Assembly: GCA_016779325.1 (NCBI GenBank)
Contig: JADHNU010000013.1
Location: forward strand, 1-53,676
Direction of reading: 5' to 3'
DNA from: Pseudomonadales bacterium
Lineage (GTDB): Bacteria; Pseudomonadota; Gammaproteobacteria; Pseudomonadales; Azotimanducaceae
Length of the DNA stretch: 53,676 nt
Shown here: one piece after another, positions 1-7,468 of the stretch
Numbering within the stretch: the first letter of the stretch is position 1
Layout: each line of letters begins with the position of its first letter
Notes under the pieces: generated by a model
What the model was told of the DNA's origin: nothing
Seen by the model: the letters and a program-made list of their open reading frames with translations, nothing else
The model's database searches: none
Program-made: the position numbers and the translations under genes

Positions 1-31
1 CCTTGTTTTAATTGCAAAAAATGTTTCCATT

Positions 32-109
32 AGCGCGTGCGCCAAAATTTTGGCAGTTCAATCACGCCCCGTTTTTTGAGCCTCAGAGCGCATTCGCCAA
101 ATTTTTGGC
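32..109. promoter_or_regulatory. Paired 23-bp palindromic sites, probable upstream activator sites for flgA
   Basis: Two copies of a 23-bp element (32-54 and 87-109) agree at 20 of 23 positions and lie exactly 55 bp apart, about five helical turns. The core of copy 1 is the perfect palindrome GCCAAAATTTTGGC (41-54); copy 2 is GCCAAATTTTTGGC (96-109), one mismatch from perfect. The cores lie about 140 and 195 bp upstream of the expected flgA transcription start, the usual distance for activators of sigma-54 promoters. The 14-bp GCCA-N6-TGGC layout resembles the FleQ box of Pseudomonas (GTCA-N6-TGAC). That they bind a FleQ/FlrA-type regulator is inference. Confidence 0.5.
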
Positions 110-214
110 TTCGCGCGAAGAAAGATGCTTTTAGGGCCTGTCTCCAGATCCAAACGTCTAATCAAGCCTGGATTGCGACCATTATTTCCTTTCGTCTTGG
201 GTTCCACGGAGGAC

Positions 215-230
215 TGGCCCAGAGATTGCT
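215..230 (+). promoter_or_regulatory. Sigma-54 (RpoN) promoter for flgA
   Basis: The sequence TGGCCCAGAGATTGCT has the invariant GG (216-217) and GC (228-229) separated by exactly 10 bases and fits TGGCAC-N5-TTGCW well. Transcription would start near 241, leaving a leader of about 75 nt before flgA. RpoN control of early and middle flagellar genes is established in Pseudomonas and Vibrio. Confidence 0.55.
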
Positions 231-316
231 TAAATCGTTTCGGGTGGTGCCAGCGTGGATAAATTGACACTTCACCCTTCAGCGAGCGCTTCAACCAGGG
301 AAGGATCGAGGCGACT

Positions 317-1045
317 ATGGATCAATGCTTACAAAGGCAACTTCGCCGTCTTGCCACGCTGGTCTTGCTCGGCGCGGCAACTACCGCCGAAGTGGGAGCC
401 AAGGAAGGCTCTCCAGGCTTAGCGAGCCGGCTGGTCGATGCGGCTAAAGCGGAGGTCGCCGCAAGGATCCCCGTGCCGAAGGGCGGCACGCTGTCAATCG
501 CGTTGGCACCACCCGACCCCAGGCTTAGCCTTGCCCCCTGCCCTGGGAAACTCGCCACGAAAATGCTGCAGGCACCGGCCCATGGAGGGGCCATTAGCGT
601 ACAAGTCAGCTGCCCCGGGCCAACGCGATGGTCCTTGTACCTTTCGGGAACGGCGTCGGTGCGCGCACCCGTTGCGACCGCAAGGGTGGGCTTGGCTCGC
701 GGCGCGCTCGTAGCGGCCGATGATCTTGAAATGCGCATGGCGGAGCTCTCGACCTTGGCGGGTGGATTCGCCTTGGCGAAGGCCGAACTCATCGGACGGC
801 GGCTCCGCCAGCCAGTCGCGAAAGGGAACCCCATCACCCCCCGCGCTACCGCCCCCGACTTATGGGTGAAGACCGGCGAACCCATCGTGCTGACCGCGGG
901 CCAGGGCGCGCTGGCGGTCCGGATGGAGGGGATATCTCTCTCTGACGGAGCTGAGAACGCCCTAGTTTCCGTGCGCAACGCTGTAAGCCGGAAGATACTC
1001 AAGGGCCGTGTTATAGCGCCTGGACTGGTCCAGCTAGGCCCCTGA
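317..1045 (+). CDS. flgA: Flagellar basal body P-ring formation chaperone FlgA
   Basis: FlgA is a periplasmic chaperone that assists assembly of FlgI into the flagellar P ring around the rod. The 242-residue product begins with a Sec-type signal peptide (about residues 1-28, basic start then a Leu/Ala-rich core). A C-terminal SAF/ChapFlgA domain covers roughly residues 120-240, starting at the characteristic VGLARGALVAADDLEM stretch. Length fits the family (about 220-250). The purine-rich GGATCGAGG lies ahead of the ATG. It is followed by flgM and flgN on the same strand, the order seen in many gammaproteobacteria, and is preceded by a sigma-54-type promoter. The N-terminal half is weakly conserved, as usual for FlgA. 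Confidence 0.9.
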   Translation: MDQCLQRQLRRLATLVLLGAATTAEVGAKEGSPGLASRLVDAAKAEVAARIPVPKGGTLSIALAPPDPRLSLAPCPGKLATKMLQAPAHGGAISVQVSCPGPTRWSLYLSGTASVRAPVATARVGLARGALVAADDLEMRMAELSTLAGGFALAKAELIGRRLRQPVAKGNPITPRATAPDLWVKTGEPIVLTAGQGALAVRMEGISLSDGAENALVSVRNAVSRKILKGRVIAPGLVQLGP

Positions 1046-1064
1046 AGAAATAACAATTAATGGC

Positions 1065-1091
1065 TTAAGTCTCAGGAAGAGCGGCCGATAG
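1065..1091 (+). promoter_or_regulatory. Sigma-28 (FliA) promoter for flgM
   Basis: TTAAGTCT (1065-1072), an 11-base spacer and GCCGATAG (1084-1091) match the FliA consensus TAAAGTTT-N11-GCCGATAA at 6 of 8 and 7 of 8 positions with the exact spacing. It lies about 35 bp before flgM, where a FliA promoter is expected because FlgM is usually part of the FliA feedback loop. Confidence 0.75.
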
Positions 1092-1125
1092 AAAGTTCAC
1101 TGGTACCGAGAGAAGGCTAATCAAA

Positions 1126-1422
1126 ATGAAAATCGACGGGATTGATTCACGCCCACCGGGCACAGCCGCAGGGGCAGCCAATGCGCCTGTTGATGCACGC
1201 AAGGCAACAGTTGGAGAAGACACCGTCGCGCCCCGCGGCGAAGCGATTGCTATCACTGCTGATGGCCAAGCCCTTAACGACGCCGCGGAACGCATTCGCG
1301 CCACGCCGGAAGTGGACCAAAACCTAATTAATGCGGTGAAGCAAGCTCTGGAAAAAGGTGAATACACCGTCGATGCGACCCGGGTAGCCGAGAAAATTCT
1401 CAGCTTCGAAGAGACCCTTTGA
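1126..1422 (+). CDS. flgM: Anti-sigma-28 factor FlgM
   Basis: FlgM binds FliA (sigma-28) and blocks late flagellar and chemotaxis transcription until the hook is finished, when it is exported through the flagellar export apparatus. The 98-residue protein has a low-complexity, probably disordered N-terminus starting MKIDG. The sigma-binding C-terminal half (about residues 45-98) contains VDQNLINAVKQALEKGEYTVD and RVAEKIL, the standard FlgM helices. Length is typical. It sits between flgA and flgN, with a FliA-type promoter just upstream, so the sequence itself suggests autoregulation through FliA. Confidence 0.93.
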   Translation: MKIDGIDSRPPGTAAGAANAPVDARKATVGEDTVAPRGEAIAITADGQALNDAAERIRATPEVDQNLINAVKQALEKGEYTVDATRVAEKILSFEETL

Positions 1423-1432
1423 GGCACCGGCC

Positions 1433-1933
1433 ATGGTGAACTCGAATAACCCACACCCCCTTGAGGGCGTCTTCGCCGAAGCTTTAGCCCTTCTTGAGGC
1501 GGGATGCCAACATTTTTCTGAGGCCCTTCGAAGTGAACGGAGAGCGCTTGAGGCGCGCGACGCAGAGAAGCTAATTATCGCCTCAAAGCGGAAGCTGGAA
1601 GCAGCCCGCCAGCTTGAGCGTGCGCAGGAGGTGGCATCAGAAACGGCGCTGGCTCAAAAATATGACGCCACCATGGCCGGATTTCTCGCTCTTGCGCTCG
1701 ACTATTTTGAAGAGGATTCATCTCTTCGACAACGGTTTCACGAAATGCTCAAGTTGCTCGGACACTGCGCTCAGGTAAACGAGACAGCGCGGCGGATCGT
1801 TGAAGCCCGTCTCGAATGCACGGATGAAGCATTACGTTTACTTCACGGCATGGAGAATCGAACAGACCCTCGCTATGGCCAAGACGGAAGACCCCTTAAA
1901 CCCGGGGCTGGCGCCCACCGGGGAGTCGGTTAG
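1433..1933 (+). CDS. flgN: Flagellar export chaperone FlgN
   Basis: FlgN is the cytosolic chaperone of the hook-associated proteins FlgK and FlgL, delivering them to the flagellar export gate. The 166-residue product is almost wholly helical with a long charged coiled coil (about residues 25-70). It ends with the ALRLLHG...YGQDGRP segment that is the hallmark of the FlgN family C-terminus. It begins 10 bp after flgM and is very probably cotranscribed with it. Sequence identity within the family is low, so the call rests on the C-terminal motif, size and position. Confidence 0.9.
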   Translation: MVNSNNPHPLEGVFAEALALLEAGCQHFSEALRSERRALEARDAEKLIIASKRKLEAARQLERAQEVASETALAQKYDATMAGFLALALDYFEEDSSLRQRFHEMLKLLGHCAQVNETARRIVEARLECTDEALRLLHGMENRTDPRYGQDGRPLKPGAGAHRGVG

Positions 1934-1964
1934 GGCCGCCGCCGGACCGGAGTTCGTTCATCAT

Positions 1965-1986
1965 AATTCAGCAAGACAGCTGAATT
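1965..1986 (+). repeat. Inverted repeat in the flgN-motA gap
   Basis: AATTCAGC and GCTGAATT are perfect 8-bp arms around the 6-base loop AAGACA. No T-run follows, so it is not a standard intrinsic terminator. It lies 42 bp before the motA start and could be an attenuating hairpin or an operator. I found no sigma-28 or sigma-70 promoter of good quality in the 95-bp gap, so motAB may also be transcribed from the flgM promoter. Confidence 0.35.
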
Positions 1987-2028
1987 GCCCCATGCCGTCC
2001 CCATTGCTGACAAGGAAGCAGCTTCGCA

Positions 2029-2901
2029 GTGAAAGGTCTGATCGGAATTCTTGTGGTATTCGGCTCCGTTGGGGGTGGTTTTGTCCTTTCTCACGGACAG
2101 CTTCTCGCCCTTTGGCAACCCTTTGAGCTTCTTATCATTGGAGGCGCAGCGGGCGGCGCCTTTATTTTGGCCAACTCTCCTACAACCCTCAAAGCCGCCA
2201 TGGCAGGAATCCCCAAAGCCTTCGCCGCCAGCGCTTACGGTAAAGCCTTCTATCTCGACCTTCTCCGGCTCATGTATGAGATCTTTACAAAGGCTCGAAA
2301 AGAGGGGGTTATGGCCATTGAAACTGATGTCGAAGACCCTAAGGAAAGCGAGTTATTCAATCGTTACGAGAAGATCGCCCGGGATCATCACATTATCGAG
2401 TTCATATGCGACTACATGAGGATGGTCGTAAGTGGAGGCATAAGTCCTTTTGAGCTCGACAACCTCATGACCGCGGAACTTGATACCCACGAAAAGGAAG
2501 CCCACGAGCCCGCGCACGCACTCCAGCAGGTCGGGGACGCTTTGCCGGGCTTCGGCATCGTGGCGGCCGTTCTCGGCATCGTCATTACCATGGGAATGCT
2601 CGGAGATCCGGGCACCGACAACGCGGCTATCGGGGGCCATGTCGCCGCGGCGCTGGTTGGCACCTTCCTTGGCATCCTCTTTGCGTACGGCCTAGTTTCT
2701 CCCCTTTCTCAGGCCATTGGGCAACGCGCTGAAGAAGAAGGCGGCGTTTTTGAGTGCATCAAAGCGTGCATCCTCGCTCAACAACAAGGCTACAACCCCC
2801 AGGTTGCCGTAGAGTTCGGCCGCAAAACAATGCGATCGTCAATCCGTCCCTCTTTTGCAGAACTTGAAGAATACCTCCGCAGCGAGCGGGCGTTGCCATG
2901 A
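2029..2901 (+). CDS. motA: Flagellar motor stator protein MotA
   Basis: MotA is the inner-membrane stator subunit that converts ion flow into rotor torque with MotB. The 290-residue protein has four hydrophobic segments (two near the start, two at about 170-225) and a large cytoplasmic loop. The loop contains KARKEG with Arg90 and Glu98, the charged residues that contact FliG, at the same numbering as E. coli MotA. Pro173 in DALPGFG also matches. The start is GTG, with AAGGAAG about 10 bases upstream. The stop overlaps the motB start by 4 bp, indicating translational coupling. Whether protons or sodium ions drive it cannot be read safely from the sequence. Confidence 0.95.
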   Translation: MKGLIGILVVFGSVGGGFVLSHGQLLALWQPFELLIIGGAAGGAFILANSPTTLKAAMAGIPKAFAASAYGKAFYLDLLRLMYEIFTKARKEGVMAIETDVEDPKESELFNRYEKIARDHHIIEFICDYMRMVVSGGISPFELDNLMTAELDTHEKEAHEPAHALQQVGDALPGFGIVAAVLGIVITMGMLGDPGTDNAAIGGHVAAALVGTFLGILFAYGLVSPLSQAIGQRAEEEGGVFECIKACILAQQQGYNPQVAVEFGRKTMRSSIRPSFAELEEYLRSERALP

Positions 2902-3833
2902 GTACTCCTGCGCCAATCATCATCAAGCGGGTCATCAAAAAATCTGGAGGTCACCATGGGGGCAGCTGGAAGGTTGCCTTCGCAGATTTCGCCACTGCCA
3001 TGATGGCTTTCTTTCTTTTGCTCTGGATTTTGACTAACGCTACCCCGGAACAACTTGGCGGCATTAGTCAGTACTTCGAGAATCCCAGCATGAGTGTCGG
3101 AACGAATCCTGCGCCCAGCACCAACCCCCTTCTGGGGGAAGGCGGGAGCTCGCCCTCCGTCTTAGAGCTAGGCGCTGCGGTGACCGCGACAGGGCCTCAG
3201 CCCGAAGATGCGAATCAGTTTGAAGATCAGGTCGCTGGATTCGAAGGCGGTGATGCGGCACTGGATCGAAAACGCCTCGAAGCTCTCTTAGAAAGTTTAC
3301 GAGAGGCAACCGAGCAAAGTCAGGCGCTCAGCCCCTATAAGGATCAGCTGCTTCTCGACATAACGCCTCAGGGTTTACGAATACAGATCATCGATAAGGA
3401 AAATCGCCCGATGTTCGGCAACGGGTCCGCGGTTCTCCAAGATTCCATCGCCATTATTCTTAGAGAAATCACCAGCGTCATTAACGCCGTACCCAATCGC
3501 ATCAGCATCACCGGGCATACAGACGCTTACCAATTTATAGGTCGGGAGAACTACAGCAACTGGGAACTTTCCTCAGATCGCGCAAACGCAGCGCGCCGAC
3601 AATTGATGCAGAGCGGTCTGGCCATTGGCAAGGTGCAGCAGGTCACTGGCTTTGGGGATTCTGTTCTGTTCGTGAAAGAAGATCCTTACTCACCAGTCAA
3701 TCGACGCATTAGCATCGTCGTGTTGACGGAGAGTGCCTCTGAAGCCCTCCAGGAGCGTACCCGAGGTCCAGTTAGCCTCGAAGAGCTTCAGAGCCAACGC
3801 GGCATTAACCCTTCCGACGCGCTCTCTAGCTAA
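2898..3833 (+). CDS. motB: Flagellar motor stator protein MotB
   Basis: MotB anchors the stator to peptidoglycan and supplies the ion-binding aspartate. The 311-residue protein has a short basic cytoplasmic N-terminus and one membrane helix (about 25-47) carrying the conserved Asp30 in FADFATAMMAFF. A linker with low-complexity Pro/Gly stretches follows, and then an OmpA-like peptidoglycan-binding domain at about 150-285 (ISITGHTDA, NWELSSDRA, NRRISIVV). It overlaps motA by ATGA. The next gene, aceE, is convergent with only 9 bp between, and no terminator hairpin is visible there. Confidence 0.95.
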   Translation: MSTPAPIIIKRVIKKSGGHHGGSWKVAFADFATAMMAFFLLLWILTNATPEQLGGISQYFENPSMSVGTNPAPSTNPLLGEGGSSPSVLELGAAVTATGPQPEDANQFEDQVAGFEGGDAALDRKRLEALLESLREATEQSQALSPYKDQLLLDITPQGLRIQIIDKENRPMFGNGSAVLQDSIAIILREITSVINAVPNRISITGHTDAYQFIGRENYSNWELSSDRANAARRQLMQSGLAIGKVQQVTGFGDSVLFVKEDPYSPVNRRISIVVLTESASEALQERTRGPVSLEELQSQRGINPSDALSS

Positions 3834-3842
3834 AGCGATTAC

Positions 3843-6557
3843 TCAATATCTCGCTGAGTCGACTTTCTGAAGGTTAAGGCCCTGCTTCTTGGCAAAGCTC
3901 AGCCCGCAGCCAGCTAATACGGAGCCCTCGGCCTCCAGCAGCCCAAGGGCGGCATGGGCAATCCAGCTAGCCGACACCTCGAAGTGATCGCGCAAGGCCG
4001 CCCGCGATTCCGATAAGCCGTAGCCATCCGTACCCAGTACAGCGTAAGGGCCAGGAATCCAGCGGCTGATCAGCTCTCCAAGGGCGCTCATGTAATCGCT
4101 GGCGGAGACGAAAACCCCCTCCGCCTCGGCCAAGGCTTCCGCTACGAAGGCCTTCCGGGCGCTGCTCGGATCCAAGCGCTTTGCCCGCTCGGCGGCGCGG
4201 CCGTCGCGCGCAAGCTCGCCATAGCTGGTCACGCTCCAGACGGTGACGGCCACGCCCTCGGCCGCCAGCAGGCGGGCCGCCTCCCGCACCTCCTTCATGA
4301 TGGCGCCGCTGCCCAGGAGGTTTGCTTGAGGCGCAGGGGCCGCGGGGCCACCGCGGGGTGCGACGGTTTCGAAGGCATAGAGGCCCCGAATAATACCTTC
4401 GATCACCGCCCCTTCCTCTGCCGTGCCCAGCCCGGGCAAGGCCGGCATCACTTCATTCTGGTTGGTGACGGTCAGGTAGTAGAAGGTGTCTTCACCCCGC
4501 CCGTACATACGCTCGATGCCGTCGCGAATGATCACCGTGAGCTCGAAAGCGAAGGCGGGATCGTAGGACCGCAAGTTAGGAACCGTAAGCGCCATAAGCT
4601 GGGAGTGGCCGTCCTGGTGCTGGAGCCCCTCCCCATTCAGGGTGGTTCGCCCGGAGGTGCCCCCCAGCAGGAAGCCCCGGGCCATGGCATCGCCGGCGGC
4701 CCAGATCATGTCGCCCACGCGCTGAAAGCCGAAGATCGAATAGAAGATATAAAAGGGAATGGTGGGCACAGCAAAGTTGGCGTACGCCGTGCCTGCCGCC
4801 AGGAAGGAGGCCATGGCCCCGGTTTCGCAAATGCCTTCCTGGAGGATCTGCCCATCCTCCGCTTCCCGATAGGGAGCAAGCGTATCGGCATCGACAGGCT
4901 TGTACTGCTGCCCCGCCGGCGCATAGATGCCCGCCTGGCCAAAAAGCCCGTCCATGCCGAAGGTGCGGGCCTCATCGGGAACAATGGGCACCACGAAGCG
5001 CCCCAGGGCCGGATCCTTAAGGAGTGTCCCAAGCAGGCGCACTACGGCCATGGTGGTAGACATCTCCCGTGCGCCTGAACCCTCTAGGAACGCCTTGAAC
5101 TGGCTAAGGGGCGGCACCGGTAGGACTTCACAGTTCACCTCGCGCCGGGGCACGGCCCCGCCCAGCGCTTCCCGCTGTGCCTTCAGATAGGCCAGCTCTG
5201 GGGCGTCGTCTTCGGGACGGTAAAAATCCGCTGCCTCCGCCGCTTCCCGGGGCAGGGGGATGGCCAAGCGCCGGGCGAAATCCACCCGCTCCTCCGGACT
5301 TAAGTTCTTCTTCTGATGCACCGTATTGCGGCCCTGGGAACCCGGGCCCATGCCATCGCCCTTCACCGTTTTCGCCAGAATCACCACGGGCTTACCCTGG
5401 GAGGCCACGGCTTCCGCGTAGGCGGCATAGAGCTTCTTCACATCCTGGCCGCCGCGCTTGATGGTGGAGATTTCCTCATCCGAGAGGGAATCCATCAGCG
5501 CCTTGAGCGCCGGCGTGCGCTCCACCCAATGCTCGCGCTGAAGCGCGCCGGGGGAGACGGAATACATCTGGTAGTCCCCATCGAGCGCCTCTTCCATACG
5601 CTGCGCGAGGTGGCCCGCCGTATCCCGAGCCAGAAGCGGATCCCACCCAGACCCCCAAATCACCTTAATGACGTGCCAGTCGGCGCCGCGGAAGCTGCGT
5701 TCTAGCTCTTGAATAATCTTGCCGTTGCCACGCACGGGCCCATCGAGGCGCTGGAGGTTGCAGTTGATGACCAGAATGAGGTTATCGAGCCCCTCCCGGC
5801 TGGCCATGTTGATGGTGCCCAGCACTTCGGGCTCATCGCTTTCCCCATCGCCGAGGAAGCACCACACCTTGCCGCCATTGGCGGGCTTAAGGCCCCGATG
5901 CTCGAGGTACTTGGCGAAGCGCGCCTGGTAAATAGCCGACGGCGTCGACAAGCCCATGGAGGCCGAGGGCAGCGTCCAGAAGTCGGGCATGCGCCGCGGG
6001 TGGGGATAGGAGGACAGCCCCCCGCCGGGGGTCAGTTCACGGCGAAAGGCCAGCAAACGGCTGGCCTCAAAGCGGCCTTCGAGGTAGGCCCGGGCATAGA
6101 CCCCGGGCGCCGCGTGCGCCTGGAAGAGGATTTGATCTCCAGCGTAATCGGCGCTTCTGCCTCGGAAGAAATGGTTGAAGCCCACTTCCATGAGGGTGGC
6201 CGCCGACAAGTAGGTCGCGATATGCCCCCCCACGCCCTGGCCCGCGTCATAGGCCTTCAGGACCATGGCCGTCGCGTTCCAGCGCAGCAGATTTTCCAGC
6301 CGCCCCTCGAGGGCCGCCTGCCCGGGATAGCGGGGCTCGCCGTGAGCGGGGATGGTATTGAGGTAGGGGGTATTTAAGGCCGCCTCGGGCATGACCAACC
6401 CCGCCTGCGAGGCGAACTGCTGGAGCCGCCGCAGGAGCTCTCCCGCGCGTTCGTCCCCCTGGAAACGCAGCACCGCAGCGAGGGCATCAAGCCATTCCTG
6501 CACTTCTTCCGCCCACACGGGGTCCGCCGCGGGCACCGCTGAACTCGACTGCTTCAT
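3843..6557 (-). CDS. aceE: Pyruvate dehydrogenase E1 component, homodimeric (AceE family)
   Basis: This is a thiamine diphosphate enzyme of the homodimeric 2-oxoacid dehydrogenase E1 family, which decarboxylates pyruvate and passes the acetyl group to the E2 lipoyl domain. The 904-residue protein (E. coli AceE 887) shows the TPP motif GDGESDEPE...NCN, the LDGPVRGNGKI stretch and the GLSSYPHPR segment. I chose the ATG at 6557 because AGGGGG lies 7 bases upstream; an in-frame ATG at 6623 would add 22 unrelated residues. No E2 (aceF) or E3 (lpd) gene is beside it, which is unusual for true aceE. A relative acting on 2-oxobutyrate, as MdeB does in Pseudomonas putida, is therefore possible. The family is certain; the substrate is not. 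Confidence 0.88.
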   Translation of the reverse strand: MKQSSSAVPAADPVWAEEVQEWLDALAAVLRFQGDERAGELLRRLQQFASQAGLVMPEAALNTPYLNTIPAHGEPRYPGQAALEGRLENLLRWNATAMVLKAYDAGQGVGGHIATYLSAATLMEVGFNHFFRGRSADYAGDQILFQAHAAPGVYARAYLEGRFEASRLLAFRRELTPGGGLSSYPHPRRMPDFWTLPSASMGLSTPSAIYQARFAKYLEHRGLKPANGGKVWCFLGDGESDEPEVLGTINMASREGLDNLILVINCNLQRLDGPVRGNGKIIQELERSFRGADWHVIKVIWGSGWDPLLARDTAGHLAQRMEEALDGDYQMYSVSPGALQREHWVERTPALKALMDSLSDEEISTIKRGGQDVKKLYAAYAEAVASQGKPVVILAKTVKGDGMGPGSQGRNTVHQKKNLSPEERVDFARRLAIPLPREAAEAADFYRPEDDAPELAYLKAQREALGGAVPRREVNCEVLPVPPLSQFKAFLEGSGAREMSTTMAVVRLLGTLLKDPALGRFVVPIVPDEARTFGMDGLFGQAGIYAPAGQQYKPVDADTLAPYREAEDGQILQEGICETGAMASFLAAGTAYANFAVPTIPFYIFYSIFGFQRVGDMIWAAGDAMARGFLLGGTSGRTTLNGEGLQHQDGHSQLMALTVPNLRSYDPAFAFELTVIIRDGIERMYGRGEDTFYYLTVTNQNEVMPALPGLGTAEEGAVIEGIIRGLYAFETVAPRGGPAAPAPQANLLGSGAIMKEVREAARLLAAEGVAVTVWSVTSYGELARDGRAAERAKRLDPSSARKAFVAEALAEAEGVFVSASDYMSALGELISRWIPGPYAVLGTDGYGLSESRAALRDHFEVSASWIAHAALGLLEAEGSVLAGCGLSFAKKQGLNLQKVDSARY

Positions 6558-6654
6558 AACCGTTCCCCCTTTCCTGCTTTCAGTATACGGGAAGGATCGA
6601 CCATGGCAGGTTACGCTCATCATCTAAGCGGCGAGACCTTGAGAGGGGAAGGCT

Positions 6655-7335
6655 ATGGACAACGGGCTTGTGGGCAAGGCGGTGCTGGTGACCCATGGCG
6701 ACCGCTACATGGGGCCAGCGATTGCCGCACGCTTTGAAGCCGCTGGCGCGACGGTCCATCGAGACGTTACGCGACCCACGAGCGCCGAAGCCGCTGAAGC
6801 CCTGGTAGAGGGGCAGGAGGCAGTGGATATTCTCATCGCCAATTTGGCCTATCCCCCCACCCCGGCGCTCGTGGACGCCATCGACTCAGACGGCTGGCAC
6901 GCCCTCTTCGATCATTTGGTACACCCTCTGATGGGCCTGGTCCGGGGGGCGGCAAGGCGCATGAAAGCCCAGGGCCACGGGCGCATTATCGCGATTACTA
7001 GCGCCGCGCCCCTTCGCGGTATTCCGAAGAACGGCGCCTACTGCGCGGCCCGGGGGGCGCAAAACGCCTTCCTAAGGGCGGCAGGCTTGGAGCTGGCCCG
7101 AGACGGCATCGCCGTGGCGGCCATTGCCCAGAACTACATCGAAAACGACACCTACTACCCGCCGGAACTCTTGAAGGACGAGCGCTTTCTCGCGCGCATG
7201 CGGGACGTCGTGCCCGCGCAGCAGATCGGCGCGCCCAGCGCGACGGCGAACCTGGCCTATTTCCTCGCGACGGAGGCCGAGTTCATGCCCGGGCAAATCT
7301 TTCCCCTTTCCGGCGGCTGGACCACCACCCTTTAA
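6655..7335 (+). CDS. Probable halohydrin dehalogenase (SDR-derived)
   Basis: Halohydrin dehalogenases convert vicinal halo-alcohols to epoxides and can reverse the reaction with halide, cyanide or azide. They descend from short-chain dehydrogenases but bind no NAD(P)H. The 226-residue product carries both sequence signatures of the family. The first is T-X4-F/Y-X-G (Thr13, Tyr18, Gly20) where an SDR would have its Gly-rich cofactor loop. The second is the triad S-X12-Y-X3-R (Ser116, Tyr129, Arg133), with Arg in place of the SDR catalytic Lys. The following QNYIENDTYYPPE segment resembles the halide-binding loop region of known members. Length fits (225-255). A strong GAGGGGAAGG site precedes the ATG. 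A PQQ alcohol dehydrogenase follows on the same strand. Function is inferred from the motifs; an inactive SDR is the alternative. Confidence 0.75.
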   Translation: MDNGLVGKAVLVTHGDRYMGPAIAARFEAAGATVHRDVTRPTSAEAAEALVEGQEAVDILIANLAYPPTPALVDAIDSDGWHALFDHLVHPLMGLVRGAARRMKAQGHGRIIAITSAAPLRGIPKNGAYCAARGAQNAFLRAAGLELARDGIAVAAIAQNYIENDTYYPPELLKDERFLARMRDVVPAQQIGAPSATANLAYFLATEAEFMPGQIFPLSGGWTTTL

Positions 7336-7468
7336 GGGAGCGGGAAGCACGTGCAGCCGGGGCGCGCTCTGGGTACCATCAAGGCATCCCGTTATATGGG
7401 ATCGAGGATCACGGGCCCGCATACCATCTAAGTTCATCGAAGACAGGGCTGACCAGGGGAGAAAGGGG

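Larger units (their letters stand above)
1..316. other. Non-coding region upstream of flgA
   Basis: No convincing gene lies in these 316 bases; the short open frames on both strands have no recognisable product and cover the regulatory signals. The region holds two near-identical palindromes (32-54 and 87-109), a sigma-54-type promoter (215-230) and the flgA ribosome binding region. A further 12-bp palindrome, CTTCGCGCGAAG, sits at 109-120. Whatever gene lies to the left is outside the window. Confidence 0.6.

Noticed and set aside
14..28. Possible minus-strand sigma-54 promoter (GG...GC) near the left edge
   Set aside because: The GG and GC are 11 bases apart instead of the strict 10 and the flanking bases fit poorly.
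58..294. Short open frames on both strands upstream of flgA
   Set aside because: No recognisable product, no good ribosome binding site, and they cover the promoter and palindromes.
1934..2028. FliA promoter for motA
   Set aside because: No GCCGATAA-like -10 with a matching -35 at 11-base spacing is present.
6655..7335. Reading this gene as an ordinary or decayed SDR oxidoreductase
   Set aside because: Both the cofactor-loop replacement motif and the Ser-Tyr-Arg triad are present together, which fits halohydrin dehalogenases better than decay.
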